Of a DNA stretch of 64,000 nucleotides, positions 26,659 through 35,781 are shown piece after piece. The notes below the pieces were generated by a model. That model was not told where the DNA came from. It ran no database searches and worked only from the letters and a program-made list of their open reading frames with translations. The position numbers and the translations under genes are program-made. Each line of letters starts with the position of its first letter. Positions within the stretch are counted from its first letter, which is position 1. Origin of the DNA: Paenibacillus sp. cl123 (lineage in GTDB: Bacteria > Bacillota > Bacilli > Paenibacillales > NBRC-103111); contig NZ_FMYY01000006.1 in assembly GCF_900101595.1 (NCBI RefSeq), positions 22,182-86,181 on the forward strand, given 5' to 3'.

Positions 26659-28515
26659 ATGAAAATTGCCGTATTTTCACATACCCCGCTGAAGCGGGAA
26701 GCTGTCAAGGGGGCGCAATGCCTGCCCCTGACCGGGCTGGGGGCTGCGAAGCTTGAGGAATACGATGCCGTGCTACTGATCGGCTCGGGATCACTGGATG
26801 AGGAGACGGTGCTGACGGCCGAAGAATCCCATGCGCTGTGGCATTATGTGAAGCGGGGAGGCAAGCTTTACGCAGAGCTTATCGGCGCGTTTGATTTCCC
26901 CAGCTCGCGCCTCCTTGGCTGGAAGCAGGACTTCCGCAAGTCCCGGCGGACGCTGGAGAAGCTGCGGACGACGGCCGCGAACAGCTGCGGCTTGCCTCCG
27001 GGCAGCATACTGGAGTGGGACGGTGCGTTCGCTCTCGGCTTCCCCGTGGATGCGGAGGTGCTGCTGGAGCTTGGCCCTTTCAGAGACACCCATGTGTCGG
27101 CTGAAGCGGAGGGCGTGAAGGTGTGCCCGGCTCTAAGCGTGCGTCCGCTGGGAGAGGGGCTTGTCGCCTTCGCAGCGTTCTCGCTGTTCGGCTCCGCGGC
27201 CGCTGCCCCGCTGCGCCCCTACAGCCGCTGGGCGAGCGTCGTCCGGGGACTGGCGGCCAGAACGGGCATCCCGTTCGAGCTGTGGGAGCCGCCGGTCGCC
27301 TTGTCGGGCGAGGAGTCGGCGGCCGAGGCTGCCCATAAGAGCGCGCAGTGGTTTCTACGCTCCGGCATGCTGCCGGAGGCTGACGGCTCTGGAGGCTTGT
27401 ATGAAAATATTCACTCGGTGACAGGGGAAGTGTCGCGGGATTTCCGGCCGGACTGTCATGCGCACGCGGCCCTGATGTTTTATCTGTACGGCCGCTACAG
27501 CGGGCAGGAGGAATGGGTTCGCAGGTCGCACGCCCTGCTGGAGTTTCTGTTCCAGGGCGGGTACCAGGAGCTGGACCCGAGCTCTCCGTCATACGGGTTC
27601 TTCAAGTGGTATCAGTTCCCGGACGAGCAGCCCTATCAGATGTTTACCGACGATAATGCCTGGGTCTGTCTGGCTCTGTTGTACTTGTATCGCAAGACCG
27701 GCGTAGAGGAATACAAGCGCAGGGGACTGCTCGTGGCGGAGGCGATGCTGGCGACGCAGCATCCGACCGGCCTTCGGCACAAGCTGATGCTCGGGCCTCA
27801 GCTTCAGGAGCTGGGCCGGGAGCGGGCGGCGCTGGAGCTGGAGCCGAGCTTGAACCCGCATTTCGAAAGCATCGCGCATACCGCATTCATCCAGGCTTAT
27901 CTGGTGACGGGGGATTCCGCCTATCTGGAGACGGCAGTCAAGGGGAGCAAGGAGCTGCTGCGGCGGCGGGATGAGTTCTGGCTCATGTACAGCCATACCT
28001 CGGGCTACGGCAGATTTATGCTGCCGCTTGCTTACCTGCAGCGCTTCGACGACAGCGGGGAGCTGGGAGAAGGCCTGAAGCAGGTTGCGGAATATTTGCT
28101 CGCCCACAAGCACAGCTCCGGCGCGGTACAGGAAGCCGACAATCCCGATCCCGACCGGTTCGGTCTGGAGGATGCGGGAGTTTTTATCCATAATGGAGAA
28201 GGAATCGCCGATCAGCTGTACACGAACAATTTCCTGCTGATGAACGTATGGGAAGCCTGGAAGTCGACCGGCGACGAGAGTTACAAAAGCTGGTACCGGG
28301 AGCTTGCGGCCTTCCTGTGCCGGATTCAGCTGACGAGCGGGGACCCCCGCTATGACGGGGGCTGGATGCGCGCCTTTGCGCTGGAGCTGGGAGAATATTT
28401 CGGCAACAACGGAGACACGGGCTGGGGCCCTTACTGCATGGAGAGCGGCTGGACGAACGCGATGATTCCGGTGGGACTGCTGCTGGGCTTGCTGGATGAA
28501 TCGATATTCGACTAA
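26659..28515 (+). CDS. Glycosidase-like protein with N-terminal amidotransferase-like domain
   Basis: 618 residues from ATG 26659 (GGAGG 8 bases upstream). Residues 1-200 form an alpha/beta unit (MKIAVFSHTPLKRE, YDAVLLIGSGSLDE, HYVKRGGKLYAELIGAF) like the GATase/ThuA-type folds attached to some glycosidases. Residues 220-618 have the repeating paired helices of six-hairpin glycosidases (HAHAALMFYLYGRYSG, FTDDNAWVCLALLYLYRKTG, DQLYTNNFLLMNVWEAW). The catalytic acids cannot be assigned with confidence and no CAZy family was recognised. Cytoplasmic, no signal peptide. 49 bases before the FAD oxidoreductase gene, a probable two-gene operon. Confidence 0.65.
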   Translation: MKIAVFSHTPLKREAVKGAQCLPLTGLGAAKLEEYDAVLLIGSGSLDEETVLTAEESHALWHYVKRGGKLYAELIGAFDFPSSRLLGWKQDFRKSRRTLEKLRTTAANSCGLPPGSILEWDGAFALGFPVDAEVLLELGPFRDTHVSAEAEGVKVCPALSVRPLGEGLVAFAAFSLFGSAAAAPLRPYSRWASVVRGLAARTGIPFELWEPPVALSGEESAAEAAHKSAQWFLRSGMLPEADGSGGLYENIHSVTGEVSRDFRPDCHAHAALMFYLYGRYSGQEEWVRRSHALLEFLFQGGYQELDPSSPSYGFFKWYQFPDEQPYQMFTDDNAWVCLALLYLYRKTGVEEYKRRGLLVAEAMLATQHPTGLRHKLMLGPQLQELGRERAALELEPSLNPHFESIAHTAFIQAYLVTGDSAYLETAVKGSKELLRRRDEFWLMYSHTSGYGRFMLPLAYLQRFDDSGELGEGLKQVAEYLLAHKHSSGAVQEADNPDPDRFGLEDAGVFIHNGEGIADQLYTNNFLLMNVWEAWKSTGDESYKSWYRELAAFLCRIQLTSGDPRYDGGWMRAFALELGEYFGNNGDTGWGPYCMESGWTNAMIPVGLLLGLLDESIFD

Positions 28516-28564
28516 CATCGGTATTCAACCATATAAAGAAATAGACATTGAAGGAGAGAGGCCC

Positions 28565-30145
28565 ATGGCTACACGGATGTATGCGGAGCTTGCCATTATC
28601 GGAGGAGGCACCGGGGGCTGCGCGGCAGCTCTGGCTGCGGCACAGTCAGGCAAGACGGTTATCATGACCGAGCAGACGGATTGGATCGGAGGCCAGCTGA
28701 CAAGTCAGGCGGTTCCTCCCGATGAGCATCCGTGGATTGAACAGTTCGGCTGCACGGCGTCGTACCGCCGGTTTCGGCAGGGCGTCCGCGACTATTACAG
28801 GCGGACCATGCCGATTGCGGATACGGTCGACCCGCATCAGCCGTTTAACCCGGGCAATGCGATCGTCAGCCGCATCAGCCATGAGCCCAGAACGGCGCTT
28901 GCCGTGCTGCACGAGATGCTGGCCCCTTATGTACACAGCGGCCGGGTTCGGATTCTGTACGGCTATGCGGCCGTATCCGCCGAGACATCCGGCGACGACG
29001 TCGTCTCGGTTACGGTCAGGAAAGCCGGGACGGAGGACGGCGGCGAGATCACGCTGATAGCCCCGTATTTTCTCGACGCGACGGAAGAGGGCGATGTGCT
29101 TCCGCTGGCAGGCGTGGAGTATGTGACCGGCGCGGAAGCGCGTGCGGAAACCGGGGAGCCTCACGCGCGGGATGGCGAAGCCGACCCGGCCGATATGCAG
29201 GCGATCACCTACTGCTTCGCCATGGACTATATCGAAGGCGAGGATCATACGATCGCGAAGCCCGCGCAATATGAATTCTGGAAGCAATACAAGGCGGACT
29301 TCTGGCCGGACCAGCAGCTGAGCTGGGCCGGACTGGTTCCGCATACGCTGGAGCCGATCCGCTACAGCCTGTTCCCGGACGGCAAGTCGTTTTCGCTCTG
29401 GGTATACCGCCGGATCGCCGATCGTTCGCAATATGCGGATGGCGTCTACGCCAGCGACATTACGCTGGTGAACTGGCCGCAGAACGATTACTGGCTGGGA
29501 CCGATCATCGATGTGTCCCCTGAGGAGCGGGCGCGCCATCTGGAGAACGCCAAGCAGCTGAGCTTGTCTCTGCTGTACTGGATGCAGACGGAGGCCCCCC
29601 GTCCGGACGGCGGAAAGGGATATCCCGGCCTGCGTCTGCGTGCGGACGTCGTCGGCACGGAGGACGGACTTGCCCAAAGTCCCTATATCCGCGAGTCGCG
29701 CCGAATCCGCGCCGTCTATACGGTAGTCGAGCAGGATTTGGGCACGGAATGCCGGACGGACGGGAAAGCGGCCGATTATTTCGATTCGGTCGGCATCGGC
29801 TGCTACCGGATCGATCTGCATCCGAGCACAGGGCTGCGGACGTATATCGACGTTTCCTGCTACCCGTTCCAGATCCCGCTGGGCAGCCTGCTGCCGGTAC
29901 GGGTCAACAATTTGCTGCCAGCCGGCAAAAACATCGGCACCACGCATATCACGAACGGCTGCTACCGGCTGCATCCCGTCGAGTGGAACATCGGGGAATC
30001 GGCGGGCCATTTGGCAGCCTTCTGCCTGGAGCAAGGCGTTAAGCCCCGCGAGGTCCGCGACAGCCGGGAGCTGTTAGCCGCCTTCCAAGCCCGGCTGACC
30101 GCGGCCGGAGTCGAGCTGAAGTGGCCTGCCATTCATGCGGTTTAG
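28565..30145 (+). CDS. FAD-dependent oxidoreductase (FAD_oxidored type)
   Basis: 526 residues from ATG 28565 (AAGGAG 9 bases upstream). AIIGGGTGGCAAALAAAQSGK is the dinucleotide-binding loop, and WIGGQLTSQAVPPDEH follows, a signature of the large FAD-dependent oxidoreductase family found in polysaccharide-utilisation loci. Near the C-terminus NNLLPAGKNIGTTHITNGCYRLHPVEWNIGE matches that family's FAD-closing motif. Substrate unknown; partnering with the glycosidase-like gene suggests oxidation of a sugar derivative. Confidence 0.82.
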   Translation: MATRMYAELAIIGGGTGGCAAALAAAQSGKTVIMTEQTDWIGGQLTSQAVPPDEHPWIEQFGCTASYRRFRQGVRDYYRRTMPIADTVDPHQPFNPGNAIVSRISHEPRTALAVLHEMLAPYVHSGRVRILYGYAAVSAETSGDDVVSVTVRKAGTEDGGEITLIAPYFLDATEEGDVLPLAGVEYVTGAEARAETGEPHARDGEADPADMQAITYCFAMDYIEGEDHTIAKPAQYEFWKQYKADFWPDQQLSWAGLVPHTLEPIRYSLFPDGKSFSLWVYRRIADRSQYADGVYASDITLVNWPQNDYWLGPIIDVSPEERARHLENAKQLSLSLLYWMQTEAPRPDGGKGYPGLRLRADVVGTEDGLAQSPYIRESRRIRAVYTVVEQDLGTECRTDGKAADYFDSVGIGCYRIDLHPSTGLRTYIDVSCYPFQIPLGSLLPVRVNNLLPAGKNIGTTHITNGCYRLHPVEWNIGESAGHLAAFCLEQGVKPREVRDSRELLAAFQARLTAAGVELKWPAIHAV

Positions 30146-30291
30146 GTTTAGGGTATCCTTCCCCGGACGGATAGAGGGCTTCATTAGTCACGAAGAAGCA
30201 ACGAATAAGGAAGCCCTCGTCTCGGCTTTCCCCGAGACAAGCGGTCGGATAGGGTCCGAGCGTTCAGAGAAGAGATACGGCCGCACAGAGG

Positions 30292-30330
30292 AAAAAGGTC
30301 ATTCGGAGCAAGCTGCCGGATGGCCTTTTT
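30292..30330 (+). terminator. Terminator downstream of the FAD oxidoreductase
   Basis: AAAAAGGTCA... paired with ...TGGCCTTTTT, with TTCGG/CCGGA extending the stem; T5 tail. Confidence 0.75.
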
Positions 30331-30420
30331 GCCATGCGGCGGCGCCGTGCAAGAGGGATAACGGAGCAGGGGGAACGCCAGCCATACATGCGGATAGTCG
30401 ATTTCTATATATACTCGCAC

Positions 30421-30448
30421 TTGCCCGCCCGGCTTCACCGTCTATAAT
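30421..30448 (+). promoter_or_regulatory. Promoter before the MFS leader reading frame
   Basis: TTGCCC, 16-base spacer, perfect TATAAT (30443-30448); 32 bases before the short upstream reading frame. Confidence 0.6.
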
Positions 30449-30480
30449 AAAGATTAGTTAACAAATGGAGGTGCAAGGAC

Positions 30481-30552
30481 ATGAGACGAAGCATGGTATG
30501 TTCGGGGACAGATGTACGCGCAAGGATTACGACTATGAGCGGCAGCGCGTAG
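30481..30552 (+). CDS. 23-residue upstream reading frame (putative leader peptide)
   Basis: ATG 30481 has a near-perfect GGAGGTG 8 bases upstream, better than that of the MFS gene it precedes. It encodes MRRSMVCSGTDVR then 10 more residues and a TAG at 30550. A GCGCG/CGCGC hairpin flanks the stop. Downstream, TGCCGGG (30568-30574) pairs with CCCGGCA (30591-30597), while CCGGTTTG (30562-30569) could pair instead with CAAACCCGG (30587-30595). Alternative hairpins after a short, well-translated frame are the layout of translational attenuators of resistance genes. It is in the same frame as the MFS gene, so an interrupted N-terminus is the rival reading. Confidence 0.45.
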   Translation: MRRSMVCSGTDVRARITTMSGSA

Positions 30553-30633
30553 CGCGCCTGTCCGGTTTGCCGGGATTCAGTCAAGCCAAACCCGGCAGGA
30601 GCTACCGTTTGCCCGAAGGGCGGAATTTGTTTC

Positions 30634-31902
30634 ATGCTGCAGTCAACGGCTGTATTTATACTGATACGTGCAGTCTCCTCGCTCGCGCACACGACGATGG
30701 GGACGACATTTACGCTTTATTTGGTTGAGGCATTGGGCTTGAACCCTTTCCAGCTGCTTCTGGTGGGTATGGTGCTGGAAGGGACCGTGCTTCTGTTCGA
30801 GGGAATTACAGGAGTGGTGGCCGATACGTACGGCCGCCGCATCTCGGTGATCATCGGGGTATTTGTCGTCGGAGGCGGCATGGCTCTGCAAGGGGCCGTC
30901 CTGCCGGCCGAGTCGCTTATGCCGTTTATCCCGATGCTGGGCTGGCTGCTGGCGGCCCAGGTGCTGTTCGGGCTTGGCCACACATTCGTCAGCGGCGCCG
31001 AAACCGCGTGGATCGTCGATGAGATCGGGGAAGAACGAATGGCGTCCTTGTTTCTCAAATCCAGCCGCATCTCGCAGGCAGCCGGCTTGGCCGGTATCGG
31101 GCTGGGCGTCTGGCTGTACCAGCTGTCCCCCGGGTTGCCGCTTGTCAGCGTCGGACTGCTGTACGGACTGCTCGGCGTGTTTCTGATCGCCGTGATGAAG
31201 GAAACCGGGTTTCAGCGCAACGCCGCACCAGCCGGAGTCGCACCCTGGACAGAGATGGCACAGACTTGGCTGTCTGGCGCGCGATTCATCCGGAATCAGC
31301 CGATCCTGATTTTTATGCTGATCGTTACGGTATTTACAGGAGCTGCATCCGAAGGCTATGATCGTCTCTGGGGAGCGCATCTGATCCGGGAAATAGGATT
31401 TCCCGCCCATATCCCGCTCTCCATGGCGGCCTGGTTCGGGCTGATCGCGGCGATATCGGCGCTGCTCAGTATGGCCGTTCTCGGGTTGGCCGAGCGGCGG
31501 CTGACCATAAGCGGGCCGCGCGCCGCTGCCCTGATCCTGCTGGTCCTGACGGCCTTGCGCGTGGGAGCCGTTCTGGCCGTTGCCTTGGCGCCCGGCTTCA
31601 TCTGGGCATTCGCCGCCTTGCTCCTGGCCGAAGTTGTCCGGTCGCTCAGTCACCCGATCTACGAGACGTGGCTGAATCAGCATATCGGGAGCGGGTCGCG
31701 AGCCACTGTGTTGTCCATGATGGGGCAGTCCGATGCTCTGGGGCAAATTGCGGGCGGCCCGTTTGTCGGCTGGGTCGGCAGCAGATTGTCCATCCGGGCG
31801 TCACTGACTGTGGCGGCTTTGCTGCTTTCGCCGATTCTCCCGGTTTTCGCTCGTGTGCTGGTCAGAGGTAAGCCGGCAAAGGAGCCGGAGCAGGCTTCGT
31901 GA
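30634..31902 (+). CDS. MFS transporter, probable drug-efflux type
   Basis: 422 residues, about 12 membrane spans. The loop after TM2 reads GVVADTYGRRISV, the MFS motif A (DxxGRR). The N-terminal ILIRAVSSLAHTTMGTTFTLYLVEALGL is a normal TM1, so the chosen ATG is plausible although its SD (AAGGGCGG) is weak. The substrate is not readable; a regulated leader would fit an antibiotic exporter. Followed after 61 bases by the DUF1697 gene. Confidence 0.82.
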   Translation: MLQSTAVFILIRAVSSLAHTTMGTTFTLYLVEALGLNPFQLLLVGMVLEGTVLLFEGITGVVADTYGRRISVIIGVFVVGGGMALQGAVLPAESLMPFIPMLGWLLAAQVLFGLGHTFVSGAETAWIVDEIGEERMASLFLKSSRISQAAGLAGIGLGVWLYQLSPGLPLVSVGLLYGLLGVFLIAVMKETGFQRNAAPAGVAPWTEMAQTWLSGARFIRNQPILIFMLIVTVFTGAASEGYDRLWGAHLIREIGFPAHIPLSMAAWFGLIAAISALLSMAVLGLAERRLTISGPRAAALILLVLTALRVGAVLAVALAPGFIWAFAALLLAEVVRSLSHPIYETWLNQHIGSGSRATVLSMMGQSDALGQIAGGPFVGWVGSRLSIRASLTVAALLLSPILPVFARVLVRGKPAKEPEQAS

Positions 31903-31963
31903 TAAGGACGGTCTTTGGCCCATCCGGTCACGCAAGATACGTAAGAGATTGAGGAGGACATAC

Positions 31964-32551
31964 ATGCCTATCCATGTGGCGCTGCTGCGCGGAATTAATG
32001 TCAGCGGACAGAAACTGATCAAGATGGCGGAATTGAAACGGATGTTTGAAGCGATGGGTCTGGAACGGGTGCAGACTTATATTCAAAGCGGCAATGTGTT
32101 GTTTGCTTCAGCCGCCGAGGAAGAAGCACAGGAGCCGCTGCATGTGCGAATCGAGCGGGAAATTGAGCGAGTCTTCGGCTTCCAGGTGCCTGTTGTCGTC
32201 CGGACGATCCGCGATCTGGAGCGCGTGATCGGGCAATGTCCATTTCCGGCGGACAGCTTGGCTGAGGGGGAGAGCTTGTACGTGGCCTTGCTGACTCAGC
32301 CGCCAACCGAGGAAGGCATCCAGCGGCTGCTTGCTTGCAGCAGGGAGACGGATGAGTACCGGCTTGCCCGCGATGAGGTGTATATCCTTTGCCGGCAGGG
32401 CTTGGGGAAGTCGATGTTCTCGAATAACTTCCTGGAGAAGAAGCTTAAGGTCGCGGCGACAACCCGGAATTGGCAAACGATGAACAAGCTGGCGGCGCTT
32501 GGCCGCGCGTTGGAGCTGGAGGCGTCTTCGGCCTTGCCGCCGGGCATCTGA
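31964..32551 (+). CDS. DUF1697 family protein
   Basis: 195 residues from ATG 31964 (GAGGAGG 6 bases upstream). The family's signature start VALLRGINVSGQKLIKMAELKR and VQTYIQSGNVLF are present, as are the FSNNFLEKKLKVAATTRNWQT and LAALGRALE ends. Cytoplasmic; biochemical role unknown for the family. Confidence 0.92.
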   Translation: MPIHVALLRGINVSGQKLIKMAELKRMFEAMGLERVQTYIQSGNVLFASAAEEEAQEPLHVRIEREIERVFGFQVPVVVRTIRDLERVIGQCPFPADSLAEGESLYVALLTQPPTEEGIQRLLACSRETDEYRLARDEVYILCRQGLGKSMFSNNFLEKKLKVAATTRNWQTMNKLAALGRALELEASSALPPGI

Positions 32552-32714
32552 GCCGGTCTAGCGGACGAGAGTTGCTGCAACGATGGCGACCGTTGGCAAA
32601 GCTAAGAGGACTTGCGGACTTGCCTTGCCGAGCGGTGTTCTGCCGAACATCACGCTTTGGGAGCCGCGTTTCGTTCATGTCAATCTTGCTTAGCCAGTCA
32701 TATAGGGATAGAAG

Positions 32715-32758
32715 CAAAAAAAGGATGAGGCAGCGTTTTTCCTGCTTCATCCTTTTTG
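32715..32758 (+). terminator. Terminator after the DUF1697 gene
   Basis: AAAAAGGATGA-GCAG / CTGC-TCATCCTTTTT stem; it works in either direction and so also ends the leftward methyltransferase transcript. Confidence 0.85.
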
Positions 32759-32868
32759 CATGGCATTAATCGCATGGTCTTGCGCGCTGTCGGCAGCTCT
32801 CGCCGGATAAAGTTCTTCTGAATATGAGGACGCGCCGCCTGAAGACGCTGTTCCACGGGGAACGTTCG

Positions 32869-33615
32869 TCAAAATACGTGCTGCTTCTTTTCCGCAGAGA
32901 CGATTAGGAACATGGGTCTTCGGCTCTCATCTTTCATCTCGGGTATATGTTGCAGCATTTCAGCGGAAGGTCCAGGTTCCTTGACCGCTTTAATGCTGAA
33001 GCCGGCACGAATTAAGTCGTTGAAATAAGTGGATATCGTCCGGTGATATTTAATCACATCCTTGGTTAAGAAGGATGTCTTGCGCACGCCTTCGGCTTGG
33101 TAGTTATCGACAGCCCAGTGCAGACGATTCCCTTGGTCGTCATAATGCCAATCCTGCTCGTCGCGGGAAGTAAAGATCGGATGTTCAACCGAGAAAACAA
33201 AAGAACCGTTTTCGGCTAGACAGTCATAAACTTTTCGGCAAATGGATTCAAATGACTCGATATAATGAAAGGCCAGCGAGCTAATAACCGCATCAAAGGA
33301 GGAGTCGGGAAAATCGATGTCTTCGATTGCCATATTGATATAGGAAATAGACGGGTCATCCGTCAGTTCGCGAGCCCTTTGCAGCATTCGTTCGGATATA
33401 TCAATGCCTATGACAGAGCTTGCCTGCTGCTCGCGGACATACCGGCAATGCCAACCAAAACCGCAGCCTAGATCAAGCACGCGCTTATTTTGCAGATCGG
33501 GCAGCAAGGCTTGCAGCACATGCCACTCTCCTGCGCCTTCAAGTCCGTGGATCGAACGGGGCATTTGCTTATAAGCTGCGAAGAAATGGGGATCGTCGTA
33601 TTTGTTTTGTTTCAT
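32869..33615 (-). CDS. SAM-dependent class I methyltransferase
   Basis: 248 residues from ATG 33615 (start MKQNKYDD); an ATG four codons earlier directly abuts the AAGGAG and is less likely. The SAM-binding motif VLDLGCGFGWHCRYV and the post-motif VIGIDISERML are clear. SSFDAVISSLAFHYIES is motif II/III. SVEHPIFTS and LHWAVDNYQAEGVR follow the pattern of Bacillota small-molecule methyltransferases. Acceptor unknown. Monocistronic, leftward. Confidence 0.9.
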   Translation of the reverse strand: MKQNKYDDPHFFAAYKQMPRSIHGLEGAGEWHVLQALLPDLQNKRVLDLGCGFGWHCRYVREQQASSVIGIDISERMLQRARELTDDPSISYINMAIEDIDFPDSSFDAVISSLAFHYIESFESICRKVYDCLAENGSFVFSVEHPIFTSRDEQDWHYDDQGNRLHWAVDNYQAEGVRKTSFLTKDVIKYHRTISTYFNDLIRAGFSIKAVKEPGPSAEMLQHIPEMKDESRRPMFLIVSAEKKQHVF

Positions 33616-33860
33616 TGAAGCATCCATCTCCTTCTGGAACTTTCCACCAGTCTAACAAAGAGGCAGAGCTTGATTCAAGGAGCCGGCGCATAACGCTATA
33701 ACCCGCCTCGTTCCTCCTCATGGCAGGCATCCCGCTTGATGGCCAGGAATCGTCCATATTGGACGCTGTTCATGAATAGAATACATGCAGGGAGCAGTCG
33801 GCATAGCGCCAGGTTACGGGCATACCTACAAGCCATGCCAGAAAAAAGGAGTGACAGCAC

Positions 33861-34757
33861 ATGCTGGTCGATTGCGCGATTATAGGCGGGGGGCCTGCCG
33901 GAATGAACGCAGCGCTTGTGCTCGGCCGCGCTGGAAGAACGGTTGTTTTATTCGACGATAATACTCCGCGGAACGCCGTGACCCGCGCTTCGCACGGATT
34001 TATTACGAGAGACGGCATAACGCCGGATGAATTCCGTCTGGCTGCCTGCCGGGATATTGGCCGGTATCCGTCCGTCGCGTACAGACGCGAGCGCGTTGTC
34101 AGCGTGAATAGAACGACATGCTTCGGTTTGCAGACGGAACGGGGCGAATGGTACGCCGCCCGCACGCTTCTGCTGGCTACCGGGCTGCGGGAGAAGCTGC
34201 CGGCCGTACCGGGCATTCGCAATTATTACGGGATCAGCTTGTTCAGCTGCCCTTATTGCGATGGATGGGAGCGGCGGGGGGAGCCGCTCGTCGTCATTTC
34301 GGAGTATCCGCAGGCGCTTCAGCTGGCCAGGACCGTGCGCCATTGGAGCCGGGATCTGGTCGTATGCACGAACGGGAGGAACAGCCTGACCGATAGCGAC
34401 CGGCAAGCCTTGGGGAGCCGGGGCATCGGCGTCTACGAACAGCCGATCCATTCCTTAGTTGGGGAAGGGGGGCGTTTGCGGAGCATCCGGCTGGAGGACG
34501 GCACAGAGCTGAGGCGGACGGGCGGGTTCGTCGCCACAAGCTGGTATCAGGCCGCTCCGTTCGGCGAAGCGATGGGCTGCCGGCTGAATCCCCAGGGGGG
34601 ACTGGCGACGGACAGCTTCGGCCGGACGTCGGCGGCAGGCGTGTACGCCGCAGGCGATATATGCGCCCTCTCGCCGTCGCAGCTGATCATGGCGGCTGCC
34701 GATGGGGCCCGGGCGGCGATCGGGATCAACTCGGATCTGATCCAAGCGGATTGGTGA
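33861..34757 (+). CDS. Thioredoxin-reductase-like NAD(P)/FAD oxidoreductase
   Basis: 298 residues. FAD loop CAIIGGGPAGMNAALVLGRAG; redox-active CPYC at about residues 132-135 (FSCPYCDGWE), as in thioredoxin reductases; C-terminal AAGDICALSPSQLIMAAADGARAA closes FAD. The NADPH-loop GxGxxA/S pattern of true TrxB is degenerate (VVISEYPQALQLA), so the electron donor may differ. AAGGAGTG lies 8 bases before ATG. It precedes an ECF sigma operon. Confidence 0.88.
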   Translation: MLVDCAIIGGGPAGMNAALVLGRAGRTVVLFDDNTPRNAVTRASHGFITRDGITPDEFRLAACRDIGRYPSVAYRRERVVSVNRTTCFGLQTERGEWYAARTLLLATGLREKLPAVPGIRNYYGISLFSCPYCDGWERRGEPLVVISEYPQALQLARTVRHWSRDLVVCTNGRNSLTDSDRQALGSRGIGVYEQPIHSLVGEGGRLRSIRLEDGTELRRTGGFVATSWYQAAPFGEAMGCRLNPQGGLATDSFGRTSAAGVYAAGDICALSPSQLIMAAADGARAAIGINSDLIQADW

Positions 34758-34877
34758 GACGATTATATCGGTAGCTATGCAACCGAATCGTGTTGACACG
34801 CATCTATAAGGGTAGAGGGGGGAGCGTGTCTGGACGTCATACAAGGATTAAAGGAGAAAGACGAGAGGGCGCTCCTC

Positions 34878-35384
34878 ATGCTGATGGATCAATACGGTGA
34901 TGAGCTGCTGCGCACGGCATATTTGCTGGTCAAGGATTATCAGGCTGCTGAGGAAGCGGTTCAGGATACATTTATCCAGGCATATCGGAGCATTGAGCAA
35001 CTTAAGGACCCCGCAAGGCTCAAAGGATGGCTGCTGCGCATCGCCGTGAATCGCTGTCGTATGCGGATGCGCACTTGGAGCTGGAGGCAGATGCTGCCTT
35101 CGGCCTGGATCGAGCAGCTGGCTGAGGGCGAGCATGACGGGTACGCGGCCCCGGAGGAGCGGATGATGGAGCTGTGGCATAAGGAGAGGCTGAGCCGGGC
35201 GATTCATAGTCTGGACTATAAGTACCGCGAGGCTATCGTGCTCTACTATTACCAGGAGATGAATGTAGCGGAGATCGCAGCTTACACCGGCTGCAAGGAA
35301 AACACGGTCAAGGCCAGACTGGCCCGGGGACGCATGCGGCTGCGGTTGATATGGGAGAGGGAGGAGGATGAGGATGGCACGTGA
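34878..35384 (+). CDS. ECF RNA polymerase sigma factor
   Basis: 168 residues from ATG 34878. Region 2 reads AEEAVQDTFIQAYRSIEQLKDPARLKGWLLRIAVNRC; region 4 reads YREAIVLYYYQEMNVAEIAAYTGCKENTVKARLARGR. Homology seems to continue upstream of the ATG (LDVIQGLKEKDERALL). A CTG at 34830 has GGGGGGAG at ideal spacing, so the real start may be this rare codon, giving 184 residues. An AACC-N16-CATC pair at 34781-34804 is a possible self-recognised ECF promoter. The 3' end overlaps the next gene by 11 bases. Confidence 0.9.
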   Translation: MLMDQYGDELLRTAYLLVKDYQAAEEAVQDTFIQAYRSIEQLKDPARLKGWLLRIAVNRCRMRMRTWSWRQMLPSAWIEQLAEGEHDGYAAPEERMMELWHKERLSRAIHSLDYKYREAIVLYYYQEMNVAEIAAYTGCKENTVKARLARGRMRLRLIWEREEDEDGT

Positions 35385-35781
35385 AGAGGAAGCGGAGAAG
35401 CAGGAAGAAAAAGTCGAAGACACCGGGGGTCCCCTGGCACATCAATCCCCCTTCAGCTTATCCAGACGCCTGCTGGGTGAGGAATTGGGAAGCCTGAACT
35501 TTCAGGGAAAGCCAGGCGTGCTGAGGCGAACTCATCCCGGCAATTGGCGACAGCGGGTCGATTCATGGTGGAATCGTGAGATCGAGCTGCCGCTTCTCCC
35601 GATAGGCGTTCTCGGTCTGCTGGTTATCGCCGCCATAGGCATTAGTGGCTGGAGGGACCCGTCCCCGCAGCATGCGATCGTCCAGAAGCAGAGGCAATTG
35701 ATCGAAGTGGGCGGCAGCGTGTATTGGAGAGATTATTACGAGAAGGCGGTGGCGGCGCATGCGGGTCAGAATCAAGATTAA
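35374..35781 (+). CDS. Single-span membrane protein, probable anti-sigma partner
   Basis: 135 residues from ATG 35374 (GAGGAGG 6 bases upstream). About 70 charged cytoplasmic residues, one membrane segment LPLLPIGVLGLLVIAAIGI (about 72-90) and a short outer tail. Position directly after, and overlapping, an ECF sigma gene is the standard anti-sigma place. The HxxxCxxC zinc anti-sigma motif is absent, so it would be of another class. It overlaps the next gene by 23 bases. Confidence 0.65.
   Translation: MAREEEAEKQEEKVEDTGGPLAHQSPFSLSRRLLGEELGSLNFQGKPGVLRRTHPGNWRQRVDSWWNREIELPLLPIGVLGLLVIAAIGISGWRDPSPQHAIVQKQRQLIEVGGSVYWRDYYEKAVAAHAGQNQD

Larger units (their letters stand above)
30146..30480 (+). 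other. 335-bp intergenic: terminator and MFS-operon promoter
   Basis: A terminator lies at 30292-30330 and a promoter at 30421-30448. The remainder shows no convincing gene. Confidence 0.5.
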
